A stretch of 64,000 bases of DNA, from positions 62,001 to 126,000 of the forward strand of contig CAZPRY010000003.1 of the NCBI GenBank assembly GCA_964589175.1, read 5' to 3'. Shown here piece by piece: positions 33,990-42,218 of this stretch. Within the stretch, counting starts at the first letter, position 1. Each line of letters opens with the position of its first letter. The DNA is from CAZPRY01 sp964589175 (GTDB taxonomy: Bacteria; Fidelibacterota; UBA2242). The translations under genes were made by a program, and so were the position numbers. Under the pieces are notes generated by a model. The model ran no database searches and was not told the origin of the DNA. It was given only the letters and a program-made list of their open reading frames with translations.

Positions 33990-34935
33990 AAGCCACAAAC
34001 ACATTACTGAAGCGAACCGGATTCTTATTTCACTTGGATTACCACGTGCCCAACAAAACGAGCGTTCTGCCCTGTGTTTACTTGCGCTGCTCAATTTGAC
34101 ACCCGACAAGAAATGGGCTCTGGCGGAAGCTCCGCTTATGGGCATCACTCCGGTAATGGATTGGGTGCGCGAACACTACGACAAGGAATATGCGCCCAAC
34201 ACTCGTGAAACTGTTCGCCGACAAACCATTCATCAATTTGTGGATGCTGGAATTGCTCTTTATAATCCGGATCTGCTCGATCGTCCAGTGAATAGCCCAA
34301 AAGCAGTGTATCAGATTGAGCCTGCAACGTTGGAATTACTTCGGAGTTTCGGTACCAGCGCATGGCATGACAAGTTAACGGATTATCTCGCTCAGCGCGA
34401 GACCCTGATCGCTAAATATGCCAAAGAACGTGAACAAAATCGTGTTCCCGTGCAAATCGCGCAGGGTAAAAAGATTACTCTTAGTCCTGGTGAACACAGC
34501 GAACTGATCCGTGCGATCATTGAGGAATTCGGACCGCGTTTTGCGCCTGGTAGTGTGCTGATCTATGCGGGTGACACGGGCGAGAAGTGGGGTTACTTTG
34601 ATGCGGCAATGCTCTCCGATCTGGGCGTCGACGTCGATTCGCATGGTAAGATGCCGGATGTCGTGCTCTACGATACTGAGCGCAGTTGGCTCCTGCTGGT
34701 TGAATCCGTCACCAGTCACGGGCCGGTCGATGGCAAACGACACGCTGAGTTAGCCCATCTTTTTTCAGGAGCAAAGGCCGGGCTTGTTTACGTGACCGCC
34801 TTTCCAGGTCGCGCAATTATGGCCCGATATCTTAGTGAAATCGCATGGGAAACCGAGGTGTGGGTTGCCGAGGCCCCGTCGCACCTGATTCACTTTAATG
34901 GTGAACGCTTTCTTGGACCGTACATAGCGCCCTAA
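33979..34935 (+). CDS. BsuBI/PstI family type II restriction endonuclease
   Basis: A 318-residue nuclease. The N-terminal half (NERSALCLLALLNLTPDKKW, RQTIHQFVDAG) is the family's helix-turn-helix domain. The catalytic core is MPDVVLYDTERSWLLLVESV then TSHGPVDGKR, the PD-(D/E)-x-K-like block that gives the BsuBI/PstI signature. It starts inside the methyltransferase gene (11-bp overlap), so the methylase is made first. Relatives cut CTGCAG and leave 3' ends. The exact site in this strain is inferred. Confidence 0.92.
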   Translation: MTNKSHKHITEANRILISLGLPRAQQNERSALCLLALLNLTPDKKWALAEAPLMGITPVMDWVREHYDKEYAPNTRETVRRQTIHQFVDAGIALYNPDLLDRPVNSPKAVYQIEPATLELLRSFGTSAWHDKLTDYLAQRETLIAKYAKEREQNRVPVQIAQGKKITLSPGEHSELIRAIIEEFGPRFAPGSVLIYAGDTGEKWGYFDAAMLSDLGVDVDSHGKMPDVVLYDTERSWLLLVESVTSHGPVDGKRHAELAHLFSGAKAGLVYVTAFPGRAIMARYLSEIAWETEVWVAEAPSHLIHFNGERFLGPYIAP

Positions 34936-35433
34936 TAATGCGCTCAAGCCAGGATATCTGTGTCGCTTCGTTGTACGCCGCGCCTGAACGACAGAAAATC
35001 CCCTTGGTTTGAGTTGAATTTCCCCCTTCTTCTCCGACGAGAGAATCCATCGAAAAACAATCATCTGTCATCTGTACCATTGGCAAATCCACCTGTACCC
35101 GAAGCAAGTCCACCTGGGATGGAGTTGGGTACATCAGTACTTGCCATAGGTACACGGGGGATGGAGTCGGGTACATCTGTACTTTCCTTCGGTACACCTG
35201 GGATGTTGTCCGGTACAGCTGTACTGAGGAAAAGTCCATCAGGGATGAAGCCCGGTACAGTAGAAAACCATGACGAATCATCCGGTTTTTTCAAGGGTCT
35301 TTGGCATAAAGCTCTGGTGTGGGTTCTCAATCAAAGGGATTGGGAAGCATTAGAGCATATTTTTCTATTACTCAACCGGTTTAAGCCGGCGTGTCGGCGA
35401 GGCCCGGCTTAAGCCCAAATGAAAGGAGTCTGT
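34936..35433 (+). repeat. 498-bp region with 21-bp (7-residue) tandem array, module copy A
   Basis: Between the nuclease and the 104-aa gene. From about 35059 to 35270 there are about ten units of 21 bp, e.g. ACATCTGTACTTTCCTTCGGT and its neighbours, in alternating types (one with GGGATG, one with GTACT), so they also read as 42-bp pairs. In one + frame the units translate as 7-residue blocks TSVLAIG, TRGMESG, TSVLSFG, TPGMLSG, TAVLRKS, PSGMKPG. Units differ from each other but keep length and key bases. An open frame (from a GTG at 34960 to 35412) includes them, but no ribosome binding site is convincing, so translation is uncertain. Confidence 0.7.
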
Positions 35434-35748
35434 ATGAGCAGACAAAGCTTTGCCGAAACGGTCAACGTCGCCAAATTGAAATCGGCTGGAATCCGGGCGC
35501 ACTTAGACAAACTGAGTTCGCGCGGTCTCGATGGAAATTACGCGACGGAGCTGGACACCCAGCGCAGCACAGTCGAAACGCTGAACAACGAACAGGAAGC
35601 TCTCAAGGCGGCCCAAAAAACCAAGACCGCCGAACTGGATGCAGCCTTACTGGTCCTCAAGCAGAAAAACAGTGAAGCCGATAAACTCATTAAACTGACC
35701 CTGCCGCAGGAGGTCTGGGTCGAATTCGGGATCACCGCCAAGCGCTGA
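35434..35748 (+). CDS. 104-aa helical protein ending WVEFGITAKR (module copy A)
   Basis: A 104-residue, mostly helical, charged protein: MSRQSFAETVNVAKLKS, later NNEQEALKAA (about 51-60), and a C-terminal LTLPQEVWVEFGITAKR. AAAGGAG precedes ATG 35434, so this start is chosen. A second full copy is at 56237-56551, the same length with about half its residues identical, the NNEQEALKAA and WVEFGITAKR blocks being exact. No known family is recognised; it looks like a coiled-coil adaptor. It has its own terminator and stands behind a 21-bp tandem array. Confidence 0.82.
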   Translation: MSRQSFAETVNVAKLKSAGIRAHLDKLSSRGLDGNYATELDTQRSTVETLNNEQEALKAAQKTKTAELDAALLVLKQKNSEADKLIKLTLPQEVWVEFGITAKR

Positions 35749-35769
35749 ATCCCAAAACACTTAACCGAA

Positions 35770-35807
35770 AACTCCCGGGGCCGTTCGGCCTGCGGGAGTT
35801 TTTTTTA
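35770..35807 (+). terminator. intrinsic terminator after 104-aa gene copy A
   Basis: AACTCCCG (35770-35777) pairs with CGGGAGTT (35793-35800) around an inner GGCC/GGCC stem, followed by eight T. It closes the one-gene unit of module A. Confidence 0.9.
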
Positions 35808-35941
35808 TTCCTATCTTTATAGGAACGATCCAGAACCGTCACGGCTCTTGTCTGTTTAATCTTAAATGATGTTGACCACGGCATTGAGTCTGCCCCGGTC
35901 CGGAAATCTGCAATCTTCAATCTGCTATCGGGAATACTCTC

Positions 35942-36811
35942 TTATTCCGTCGCGACTTTCCCAACCGGAGCCAGGTAGATCGTAAATTCGTTTTTGCCGT
36001 CTACGCCGATCAGGTCGTCGATCTTCTGCTGGTAATAGGCCGCGATGGCGCAGGTGCCGGCGTTGATAGATTCGGCGGCCAGGTAGAGATTCTGGCAGAC
36101 ATGCCCGGCTTCGATCATGACATCTTTGTGCCCCATGAAGGTGTAACGCCATTCCATACGATAGGGAATCGCCGCCCAGACAAAGACCACCGCGGCCTCG
36201 CCGACAAATTTCTGGCCTGAACAAGCGTCCCTGATTTTGGGCGCCAGGTCCTCATCGCAGTAAACGAGCAGCAGTTGATTTTCGACGGCCAGGTAGCGGT
36301 AGACGCCGGGTGGAACGCCCTCGACCCGGTTGATGCAGAGATAAGTCTCGAACGGATGACGGGCCCCGCCGGACGGGACGGTGCGCAGGCAATAGGCCGT
36401 ACTGCCGTCCTGGCGCGTTGCGACCTTTTCGATGCCCTGCGTACACCAGAGCAGGTAACTTAGCTCCTCGAGGGTCAGCGCTTCGCCGGTGTACGAGCGG
36501 CGGCTGCGGCGCTGATTGATCACTTCCAGCAGCGGCTTATTCCCGATCGTAAAATCTTCATGGCGGACCAGGTCGATCCGCTGTGCATCTTCGGCGTACG
36601 GTTTTTGGATTGGCGGCATGGGCATTTTTTTGGATTGATCCGAATCGATGTCCGGCCATTCGTCGGTGTAGCCTTTCATCAGCTCGTGAATCTGTGCGTA
36701 GGAAAGTTCATAAGGTGCTTTTATTTCGTTGTTCATCTGACCCGTCCCCCGGTTACAAGCCATTGTCATGAGAATGAAAAGACCCATCAGGCAACTCAGG
36801 CATTTTTTCAT
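35942..36811 (-). CDS. SagB-type nitroreductase-fold lipoprotein
   Basis: A 289-residue protein with a lipoprotein signal (MKKCLSCLMGLFILMTMAC; lipobox MTMAC) and a nitroreductase fold: RRSRRSYTGEALTLEELSYLLW, GARHPFETYL, GVYRYLA, and AGHVCQNLYLAAESINAGT near the C terminus. The layout is that of SagB-type dehydrogenases, FMN enzymes often linked to peptide tailoring, but no peptide or cyclase gene is adjacent. Export as a lipoprotein is unusual for this flavin fold. FMN binding and substrate remain to be shown. Confidence 0.85.
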   Translation of the reverse strand: MKKCLSCLMGLFILMTMACNRGTGQMNNEIKAPYELSYAQIHELMKGYTDEWPDIDSDQSKKMPMPPIQKPYAEDAQRIDLVRHEDFTIGNKPLLEVINQRRSRRSYTGEALTLEELSYLLWCTQGIEKVATRQDGSTAYCLRTVPSGGARHPFETYLCINRVEGVPPGVYRYLAVENQLLLVYCDEDLAPKIRDACSGQKFVGEAAVVFVWAAIPYRMEWRYTFMGHKDVMIEAGHVCQNLYLAAESINAGTCAIAAYYQQKIDDLIGVDGKNEFTIYLAPVGKVATE

Positions 36812-37118
36812 GATATCCCTCCCTGAAAATTATAATTTGCATCCGGTTTTATGGATTTGGATGTTGCGGCCATTTATCCCCTGCAATATCCGCTTTTTTC
36901 GCGGGAAAATCAAATCTTTCGGAGCTCGCGTATCCGAAAAAATAAAGGCTCCCGGCGACGCGATTTCTCCGGCACTCCCCCGTCAGGGGCCGCTATGAGG
37001 CAGTACTCCACTTCCAACCCGATGCCTTCGGAAATTCTGTTGCGAAAATAACCTGACAACCATACATTGTGCCCATCGCTCTATAGATGGGAAATCCAAT
37101 AATATTCGGAGTGCAAAA
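36812..37118. other. intergenic region before pspC-like gene
   Basis: No gene is seen in these 307 bases. It holds a CACTCCCCC/CAGGGGCC stretch (about 36972-36990) that also appears in part at about 26680. CGGAG ten bases before 37119 is the ribosome binding site of the PspC-like gene. Confidence 0.4.
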
Positions 37119-37304
37119 ATGAAAAAAATCTATCGATCCCAAAAAGACAAAATTCTGGGGGGTATCTGTGGCGGTCTGGGCGAGATGTTCAATATCGATC
37201 CGACCATTGTGCGTCTGGGGTTGGTTTTTCTTGATATCATTACGGGAGTTGCGCCACTGGCGATCACCTATATCATCGGCTGGGTCATCATCCCCGAAGA
37301 ATAG
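37119..37304 (+). CDS. PspC domain protein
   Basis: A 61-residue PspC-domain protein: YRSQKDKILGGICGGLGEMF then NIDPTIVRLGLVF, and a hydrophobic helix IITGVAPLAITYIIGWVIIP. It is a minimal stand-alone version of the domain found in PspC phage-shock sensors; the leucine-zipper part is missing. Likely an inner-membrane protein in envelope stress. No psp operon is nearby. Confidence 0.9.
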   Translation: MKKIYRSQKDKILGGICGGLGEMFNIDPTIVRLGLVFLDIITGVAPLAITYIIGWVIIPEE

Positions 37305-37448
37305 GCTGAGTGAAATTTGCCGAGATCAGTTGCCTTTATCGGGAGGGAGAAGACTCTCGTTGATGCGCTTTGAGTTTGGCGCAGGAGATGCTTTGGAGGG
37401 CCACTGAATCGAAGGGAATGAGAACGAACCGTTGAGAGGAGAGATATT

Positions 37449-37742
37449 ATGACTTACGTTCCGACGGCCGGAGCCAGTGCTGCTACGGCAGCTGCAGCTA
37501 TCGCTCAAGCTATTAAGGCCTCCGGTGTACTTGTGCAGGTCGAAGAAAACGATTTCCTGATGTTGCTATCCAAAACCGATCGACCGCTGGTGATCATCTC
37601 CGAAACCAAGATATTTAAGACCAGCTATCAATATATGATGAGTTACAAAGGATTTGCGTTCTACGTGAAGGCCGCCCGGCCAATCCAGCTGCCCGGCAAT
37701 GCCGATGTCATTGCCGCGAAAAAAATCTGGATTCCGGCTTAG
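37449..37742 (+). CDS. hypothetical protein
   Basis: A 97-residue protein, MTYVPTAGASAATAAAAIAQ with an Ala-rich helix (about 9-25), then alternating strands (VQVEENDFLMLLSK, LVIISETKIF, YMMSYKGFAFYVK). GAGGAGAG lies before the ATG. No family recognised and no signal peptide. The order helix then three or four strands suggests a small globular fold. Alone between PspC-like and the nitroreductase on the other strand. Confidence 0.6.
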   Translation: MTYVPTAGASAATAAAAIAQAIKASGVLVQVEENDFLMLLSKTDRPLVIISETKIFKTSYQYMMSYKGFAFYVKAARPIQLPGNADVIAAKKIWIPA

Positions 37743-37864
37743 GCTAAGAATAGCCCACCAATATTTCTTTCTTCATCTATCTCCTCCCAATTGCCGTAGA
37801 ATTCAAGATTTTCTGCGGCTTTAACCAGGCAGCGGGTCCAGGCCGGTTGCCGGGATACCGGGCG

Positions 37865-38425
37865 CTAGCCGCCGTAACGGTTATGAAAAACAAATTCCCT
37901 GAACGGCATTCTTGGGGGGCGGTTTCGTTCTTTTTGGATCTGTTCCAGCGTGAAAGCCGGATCGATTTCGCGGCGTTCTTTCCCGAAAACGATCAGGGTG
38001 ATCAGGGACATGTCTTCCGGAATATTCAGTATCTGCCTGGCCTGGGACTGGCTGAACCCGGCAATCGGGTGCGCCACGAGCCCCAGTTCGACGGCCTTCA
38101 GCATCATGAATCCGGCCGCCGTTCCGTTGTCGAAAAGATAGTACTCCCGGTCCTGGAGGACGCAATCCAGGTCTTTTTGGGTGCAGACGGCGACAATCAG
38201 CGAGCCGTTTTGAGCCCAGGCATTGCCGGCCGACAGCGCCGGATGGAGATGTTTGAGCATCGCTTCATCATATACGAAGACATAGCGCCAGGGCTGCTTG
38301 TTAAAACAGGAAGGCGCCAGCCCGGCCGCCGTAGCCAGCTGATCGATAATGTCCGCCGTAATCGGCGTTTTCTCAATCGAACGCAGCGCGCGCCTTTTGT
38401 GGAGTAATTCATTCAATGACATCAT
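37865..38425 (-). CDS. nitroreductase family protein
   Basis: A 186-residue FMN-dependent oxidoreductase: LLHKRRALRSIEKTPI and APSCFNKQPWRYVFVYDE near the N terminus, AAGFMMLKAVELGLVAHPI in the middle, and the basic RMPFREFVFHNRYGG at the end. This is the small nitroreductase type often reducing nitro-aromatics or quinones. The GAGG just before the ATG supports the start; ATG 38422 is also possible. It lies 15 bases from the peroxiredoxin gene on the same strand, so the two may form an oxidative-stress pair. Confidence 0.88.
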   Translation of the reverse strand: MMSLNELLHKRRALRSIEKTPITADIIDQLATAAGLAPSCFNKQPWRYVFVYDEAMLKHLHPALSAGNAWAQNGSLIVAVCTQKDLDCVLQDREYYLFDNGTAAGFMMLKAVELGLVAHPIAGFSQSQARQILNIPEDMSLITLIVFGKERREIDPAFTLEQIQKERNRPPRMPFREFVFHNRYGG

Positions 38426-38440
38426 GACCTCGCTTTATGG

Positions 38441-38908
38441 CTATTGATGGAAAGCTTCCAATTGACACTTGACAGCCTCGGCATGGCCGCCTACCGATAC
38501 CTTTTCCCATACTTCCGCAATCTTGCCTTCCGGGTCGATCAGGAAGGTAGTGCGCGCCACCCCATAATACTCGCGTCCGTACATTTTTTTCAGCTGCCAG
38601 ACGCCGTATTTTTCCAGAACCCGGTGCTCCGGATCGCTGAGCAGGGTCACTTTCAGATCGTACTTTCCGGTGAAGTTGGCGTGGCTTTTAGTGGAATCGG
38701 GGCTGATGCCGATTACGATCCCATCCATTTTCCGGAAATCGTCAATGAATGCCGTAAAATCAATCGCTTCCAGCGTACATCCGGAGGTGTTGTCCTTGGG
38801 ATAAAAATACATCACTACCCATCGTCCTCGAAAATCTTGCAGGCAAATTTCCCGGCCGTCCATATCGGGCAGGCAAAAATCGGGAGCCTGATTGTTTTTC
38901 TCCAGCAT
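38441..38908 (-). CDS. bcp: thioredoxin-dependent thiol peroxidase (BCP-type peroxiredoxin)
   Basis: A 155-residue peroxiredoxin that reduces peroxides with thioredoxin. The peroxidatic Cys is in DNTSGCTLEAIDF (normal family form PGCTxEA). There is no second Cys at the +5 position, so a 1-Cys or non-adjacent Cys mechanism is likely. PDFCLPDMDGREICLQDFRG and VMYFYPKDNT are the conserved lead-in. GAAGGAGAAA-type ribosome binding site before the ATG. Followed closely by the nitroreductase. Confidence 0.92.
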   Translation of the reverse strand: MLEKNNQAPDFCLPDMDGREICLQDFRGRWVVMYFYPKDNTSGCTLEAIDFTAFIDDFRKMDGIVIGISPDSTKSHANFTGKYDLKVTLLSDPEHRVLEKYGVWQLKKMYGREYYGVARTTFLIDPEGKIAEVWEKVSVGGHAEAVKCQLEAFHQ

Positions 38909-38923
38909 GCTTTGTTTTCTCCT

Positions 38924-38998
38924 TTATTGCTGCAGTTCGCGGATCAATTCTTCCACATCGGGCAATTGCTTGATTTCATAGACTTTGATGAACGCCGC
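38924..38998 (-). pseudogene. 25-codon C-terminal fragment of an unknown gene
   Basis: In one minus frame, AAFIKVYEIKQLPDVEELIR then ELQQ and a TAA, with an in-frame TAA just before it. It looks like the protein-like tail of a lost gene, immediately upstream of the peroxiredoxin. The family is not identified. Confidence 0.4.
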
Positions 38999-39236
38999 TT
39001 AAGCACTTCGTATAGAATTTAATCCCAAATAATCCAGTTTCAAGTTATATTTGGCCTTAAGAATCAGACGATATGTTTGATTTGCAGCACAGACGGGAAA
39101 TAAGACCCGTTTAAATTGGTCTTGTATGGAAAATGCTCTGATATATAGACAACCGGTTCAGGGATTTCCTCATCATAAGAAACGGTGCTTGTGATCTAAT
39201 TCCTGTTCATGTCATTCGGGAAATGGTTCGGAACCG
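38999..39236. other. intergenic region
   Basis: No gene, hairpin or clear promoter is seen in this stretch between the fragment and the next + strand gene. Confidence 0.4.
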
Positions 39237-39908
39237 ATGGAGTACCCCCAACATTTCGGGAAATCAGTGAAAGCCAACAATGAATATCGAAATCGCTTCT
39301 TAATGCAGGTTCTCTTCCTGTCGTTGATCGTCATTGGCCGGCTTCAGGCCCGGGATAAGCGGGAGGAATATGTATCGTTCCGGTTTTTAGGGTTGGCGCG
39401 CCATCTTATCGATGTCCGTTCGAATGCCCCTTACTACCCCGTAAAACTGGATGAAGAGGCGAAGTATGTGTTTAATCCAGGTGTCCTGGTAGCTTACGAT
39501 TATGGGCTGGCGACGAAGTCACCGCTGTTTTTACGCGTTGTCAGTTCCTTCTATATGGATTGTGCCGGTCAGCCGGCTTCCTATGCCGCCTGCTACCTCC
39601 ATTTCCCGGCGATCTTCCGGGGCGGGCGCTGGTCTGTGGGAAGCGGTTTGGGGCTGGCGATCGATCTTCGGCGTAATTGGCGAAAGTATGTGCCGCAGGC
39701 AGAAGGTATCAGGCTTTTTCACGACTGGGGTTTCGTCGAAGCTGCGATCGGTCCTTACAGCGAAATCGAGTTTTTATATCGATTGGATGACGGCCCCGAA
39801 CTGGTACTCAACGTTGTACCGGGTTTGCCGGTAATCCTGTTTCTCACGGCCGGAGTCCGTATGCCGCTGTCGAACTTACGTAGTTCCAGAAAGATGACAG
39901 AACGATGA
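39237..39908 (+). CDS. hypothetical exported protein
   Basis: A 223-residue protein with a hydrophobic stretch (FLMQVLFLSLIVIG, about 21-34) that probably is a signal peptide if translation starts at ATG 39303. The body has many strands (LFLRVVSSFYMD, YAACYLHFPAIF, SVGSGLGLAIDL, GFVEAAIGPYSEIEFLY), like a small outer-membrane barrel with short loops. No family recognised. It overlaps the TPR gene by 4 bases (ATGA), so they form an operon. Confidence 0.65.
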   Translation: MEYPQHFGKSVKANNEYRNRFLMQVLFLSLIVIGRLQARDKREEYVSFRFLGLARHLIDVRSNAPYYPVKLDEEAKYVFNPGVLVAYDYGLATKSPLFLRVVSSFYMDCAGQPASYAACYLHFPAIFRGGRWSVGSGLGLAIDLRRNWRKYVPQAEGIRLFHDWGFVEAAIGPYSEIEFLYRLDDGPELVLNVVPGLPVILFLTAGVRMPLSNLRSSRKMTER

Positions 39909-41044
39909 ATATTCCGTCTATCGGGAAAGCATTTCTCGTTTTCAGTCTGATGACGGTCACAATTTATACGCAACCAGCGGAACCGGCGCCCTCGGAACCG
40001 GCGATACGTGAGGCTTTATGTGCAATGTACGATATGGACTTCGATCTGGCGCACGATCTCTTTTCCTCGGCATTGGGCGAAGAGAACTTTCATCCACTGG
40101 CGCCGCTCGGTGCGATTGCGACTGAATGGATGCTGAGCCAGGCACGTGACGGCTACGATCGGGGCAATCAGCGCTTATTGCAGAAATTGAACATCACGCT
40201 GGATCGATACCGCAGCCGGATGCTGCTGCATCCGGATGAAACGGAACTGGATTTTTATTATGGAACGACAATGGGACTCAAAGCCCGGATTCTGCTCTAC
40301 CGGAAGGAGTGGCTGGGGGTCATCACCAGCGGCTATAACGCCCTGCGCTATGTCAAAAAAGCCCGGCGCGTGCATCCCGACAACATCGATATGATGTTGC
40401 CGATGGGGACCTTCAATTATTACGTCGGCGTCTCGGCCGGGTACATGAAAATTGCTTCCTGGATTTTGAACGAATCCGGCAGCCGGGAAGACGGTTTACG
40501 CATGATGGAAGAGGTAGGCCGGGCCGGCAATTACGCTAATCAGGAGGCCCGCAGCCTGCTGGCCTTCGTTTACCTGTATATGGAAAATGATCCCGCCAAA
40601 GCGCTGGAACATGCGGAATTCCTGAGAGGCGAATTCCCGGGAAATGTATATTTCCAGTTTCTGGCGGCGGAGGCTGGCATCTCGTTGGGTGAGTTGGAGC
40701 AGGCGCGTACCGGCATCGACAGGATTCGCGAAGGGCTCGATTCCCTGGAACCCTTTCTCTATCGTGAGTATGTGCTGAAACTGCATTTGCTGGATGGGCG
40801 GGTGGCGATTCTGACCCGGGATTATGCCGGAGCCGAGAACTATTTACGCTATGTAATTGATAACTATACGCTGGAATCGGATATTCATCTCGGCTATGCC
40901 TATCTGTATCTTGGCAATCTGTATGATATGACAGATCGCAGGCCGGAGGCGCTAAAATGTTACCAGGCCGCCGGGAGACTGGACAACCGTAGTACGGCCT
41001 GTACGCAGGCCCGAAATTTTATTAACGCTCCTTTCAGGGGCTAA
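39905..41044 (+). CDS. exported TPR-repeat protein
   Basis: A 379-residue protein with a signal peptide (about 1-22) and tetratricopeptide-type helices: a central GYNALRYVKKARRVHPDNID, ARSLLAFVYLYMENDPAKAL, GAENYLRYVIDNYTLES and AYLYLGNLYDMTDRRPEALK. The last two are clear TPR units. The middle has MMLPMGTFNYYVGVSAGYMK, typical of a conserved unknown family. Probably a periplasmic scaffold with the overlapping upstream barrel-like protein. Confidence 0.8.
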   Translation: MNIPSIGKAFLVFSLMTVTIYTQPAEPAPSEPAIREALCAMYDMDFDLAHDLFSSALGEENFHPLAPLGAIATEWMLSQARDGYDRGNQRLLQKLNITLDRYRSRMLLHPDETELDFYYGTTMGLKARILLYRKEWLGVITSGYNALRYVKKARRVHPDNIDMMLPMGTFNYYVGVSAGYMKIASWILNESGSREDGLRMMEEVGRAGNYANQEARSLLAFVYLYMENDPAKALEHAEFLRGEFPGNVYFQFLAAEAGISLGELEQARTGIDRIREGLDSLEPFLYREYVLKLHLLDGRVAILTRDYAGAENYLRYVIDNYTLESDIHLGYAYLYLGNLYDMTDRRPEALKCYQAAGRLDNRSTACTQARNFINAPFRG

Positions 41045-41167
41045 CCGCCGATTGGCAAGGAAAGGAATTTGACAAAATTAATTTTGTTTTAACGGCAAAA
41101 ATGTATTAATTGTCGAAATTAGGATACGAACTAACATAAGAGAATAACCATGCGGAGGAAAACGAAA

Positions 41168-41653
41168 ATGAAAAAAGTAATTGTAGTTTCCATTGTGATT
41201 GTTTTGCTTTTCGGGCTGACATTCGCACAGGAGAAAAAGGGTGGTGTGGCTCCCTGTCTGGCGAGTTGTTTGGTTGGGCCACGGGTCGGCCTGGAAATGA
41301 ATGAAGGCCAGGATGTCTACCAGAGCGAGTGGATCGCCCTGGGCGGCGCATTGGTCGGTGGGGCGATGGGCGGAACCGTTGGTGTCAGCCTTGGAAGCGC
41401 TATTGCAACCGGTACGCGGGCTTATAACGCCTATGAAATGGGCGCCAAACCTAACGGCTTCGAGGGCGCTCTGGCCAGTTTCTTCCTCGGATCGCGCGTT
41501 GGTAATGAATTACATTACCGCAAAGTTCGGACGGTGGAATGGCTGACCCTGGTACCGTGTATCCAGATCGTTCCGATCGCCATAATCGCGCTGGAAGCCT
41601 TCAACGGCCAGACTATGACGGAGATTGAAGTTAAGGAAGGCCTGAGAAAGTAG
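41168..41653 (+). CDS. exported small membrane-associated protein
   Basis: A 161-residue protein with a signal peptide (KKVIVVSIVIVLLFGLTFAQ), two Cys (PCLASC) after it, and two Gly/Ala-rich hydrophobic stretches (ALGGALVGGAMGGTVGVSLG and LTLVPCIQIVPIAIIALEAF). ATG 41168 is chosen because GGAGG lies nine bases upstream. No family recognised. It is closed by a terminator (41677-41715), so it is a separate unit from yidD. Confidence 0.65.
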   Translation: MKKVIVVSIVIVLLFGLTFAQEKKGGVAPCLASCLVGPRVGLEMNEGQDVYQSEWIALGGALVGGAMGGTVGVSLGSAIATGTRAYNAYEMGAKPNGFEGALASFFLGSRVGNELHYRKVRTVEWLTLVPCIQIVPIAIIALEAFNGQTMTEIEVKEGLRK

Positions 41654-41676
41654 AACTTGTTTGTGCGAAAAATGCA

Positions 41677-41715
41677 AAGCTGGAACCGGAAATTTTCTTT
41701 TTGGTTCCAGCTTTT
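41677..41715 (+). terminator. intrinsic terminator before yidD
   Basis: AAGCTGGAACC (41677-41687) pairs perfectly with GGTTCCAGCTT (41703-41713) with a 15-base loop, then a short TTTT-like tail. It rules out the long upstream reading of yidD. Confidence 0.85.
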
Positions 41716-41735
41716 GTCTTCTTATACTTAACGTG

Positions 41736-42218
41736 ATGCATATCCGGAATATCTTCAGCCATACCGTACTCCTCAGCAAAATCGTCCTGATGCTGCTCGT
41801 ATTCGTGATAGCGGCTCATGCCGAAGACAACGGGAAATGGAATGGATACTGGGAAATTGAGCCGCGTTGGGCGGCGGAACCAAAGCCTGTCCGCGAATCC
41901 GGTTTCTTCGCGTCGTCTGCCCTGGTCTGGATACGAATTTATCAGGAAGGAATTTCGAGCCAGGATTTGCCTTCGTGCGTATTTCATCCCTCCTGCTCGC
42001 GCTTTGCATTTGGCTGTATTGAACGCTATGGCGTTCCGCGTGGGATTTTAATGGCGGGCGATCGCCTGCTGCGCTGCAATCCTTTCGTCCGCAAATACTA
42101 CGATTTCGATGGGGAGAAGTATGTCGATCCGGTGGAACGCTATGACTTTATCCTGATCTCAAGAACCGGCGGGAAGGAATACCAAATCCAACGAGAAAAT
42201 GAATCCGATGAAAAATAG
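41736..42218 (+). CDS. yidD: YidD family membrane protein insertion efficiency factor
   Basis: A 160-residue protein with an N-terminal hydrophobic helix, then WIRIYQEGISSQDLPSCVFH then PSCSRFAFGCIERYG and RLLRCNPF, the YidD Cys-rich signature. YidD helps YidC insert proteins, usually about 80 residues; here an extra N-terminal helix and a Trp-rich linker (NGKWNGYWEIEP) are added. ATG 41736 is chosen since earlier starts lie inside the terminator. It overlaps the next gene, and no YidC, RnpA or RpmH gene is nearby, which is unusual. It is likely used for the two following membrane proteins. Confidence 0.85.
   Translation: MHIRNIFSHTVLLSKIVLMLLVFVIAAHAEDNGKWNGYWEIEPRWAAEPKPVRESGFFASSALVWIRIYQEGISSQDLPSCVFHPSCSRFAFGCIERYGVPRGILMAGDRLLRCNPFVRKYYDFDGEKYVDPVERYDFILISRTGGKEYQIQRENESDEK

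Noticed and set aside
34960..35412. 150-residue frame containing array A as a normal gene
   Set aside because: Starts at GTG without a ribosome site and its composition outside the array is not protein-like; treated as an array of uncertain translation.
35930..35936. GGGAATA near 35930 and at 61561 as ECF -35 boxes
   Set aside because: Neither has GTCTAA at the required distance; the second is inside the GH42 gene.
41661..42218. Longer yidD reading from 41661
   Set aside because: It would run through the terminator of the upstream gene; ATG 41736 gives a clean N-terminal helix.
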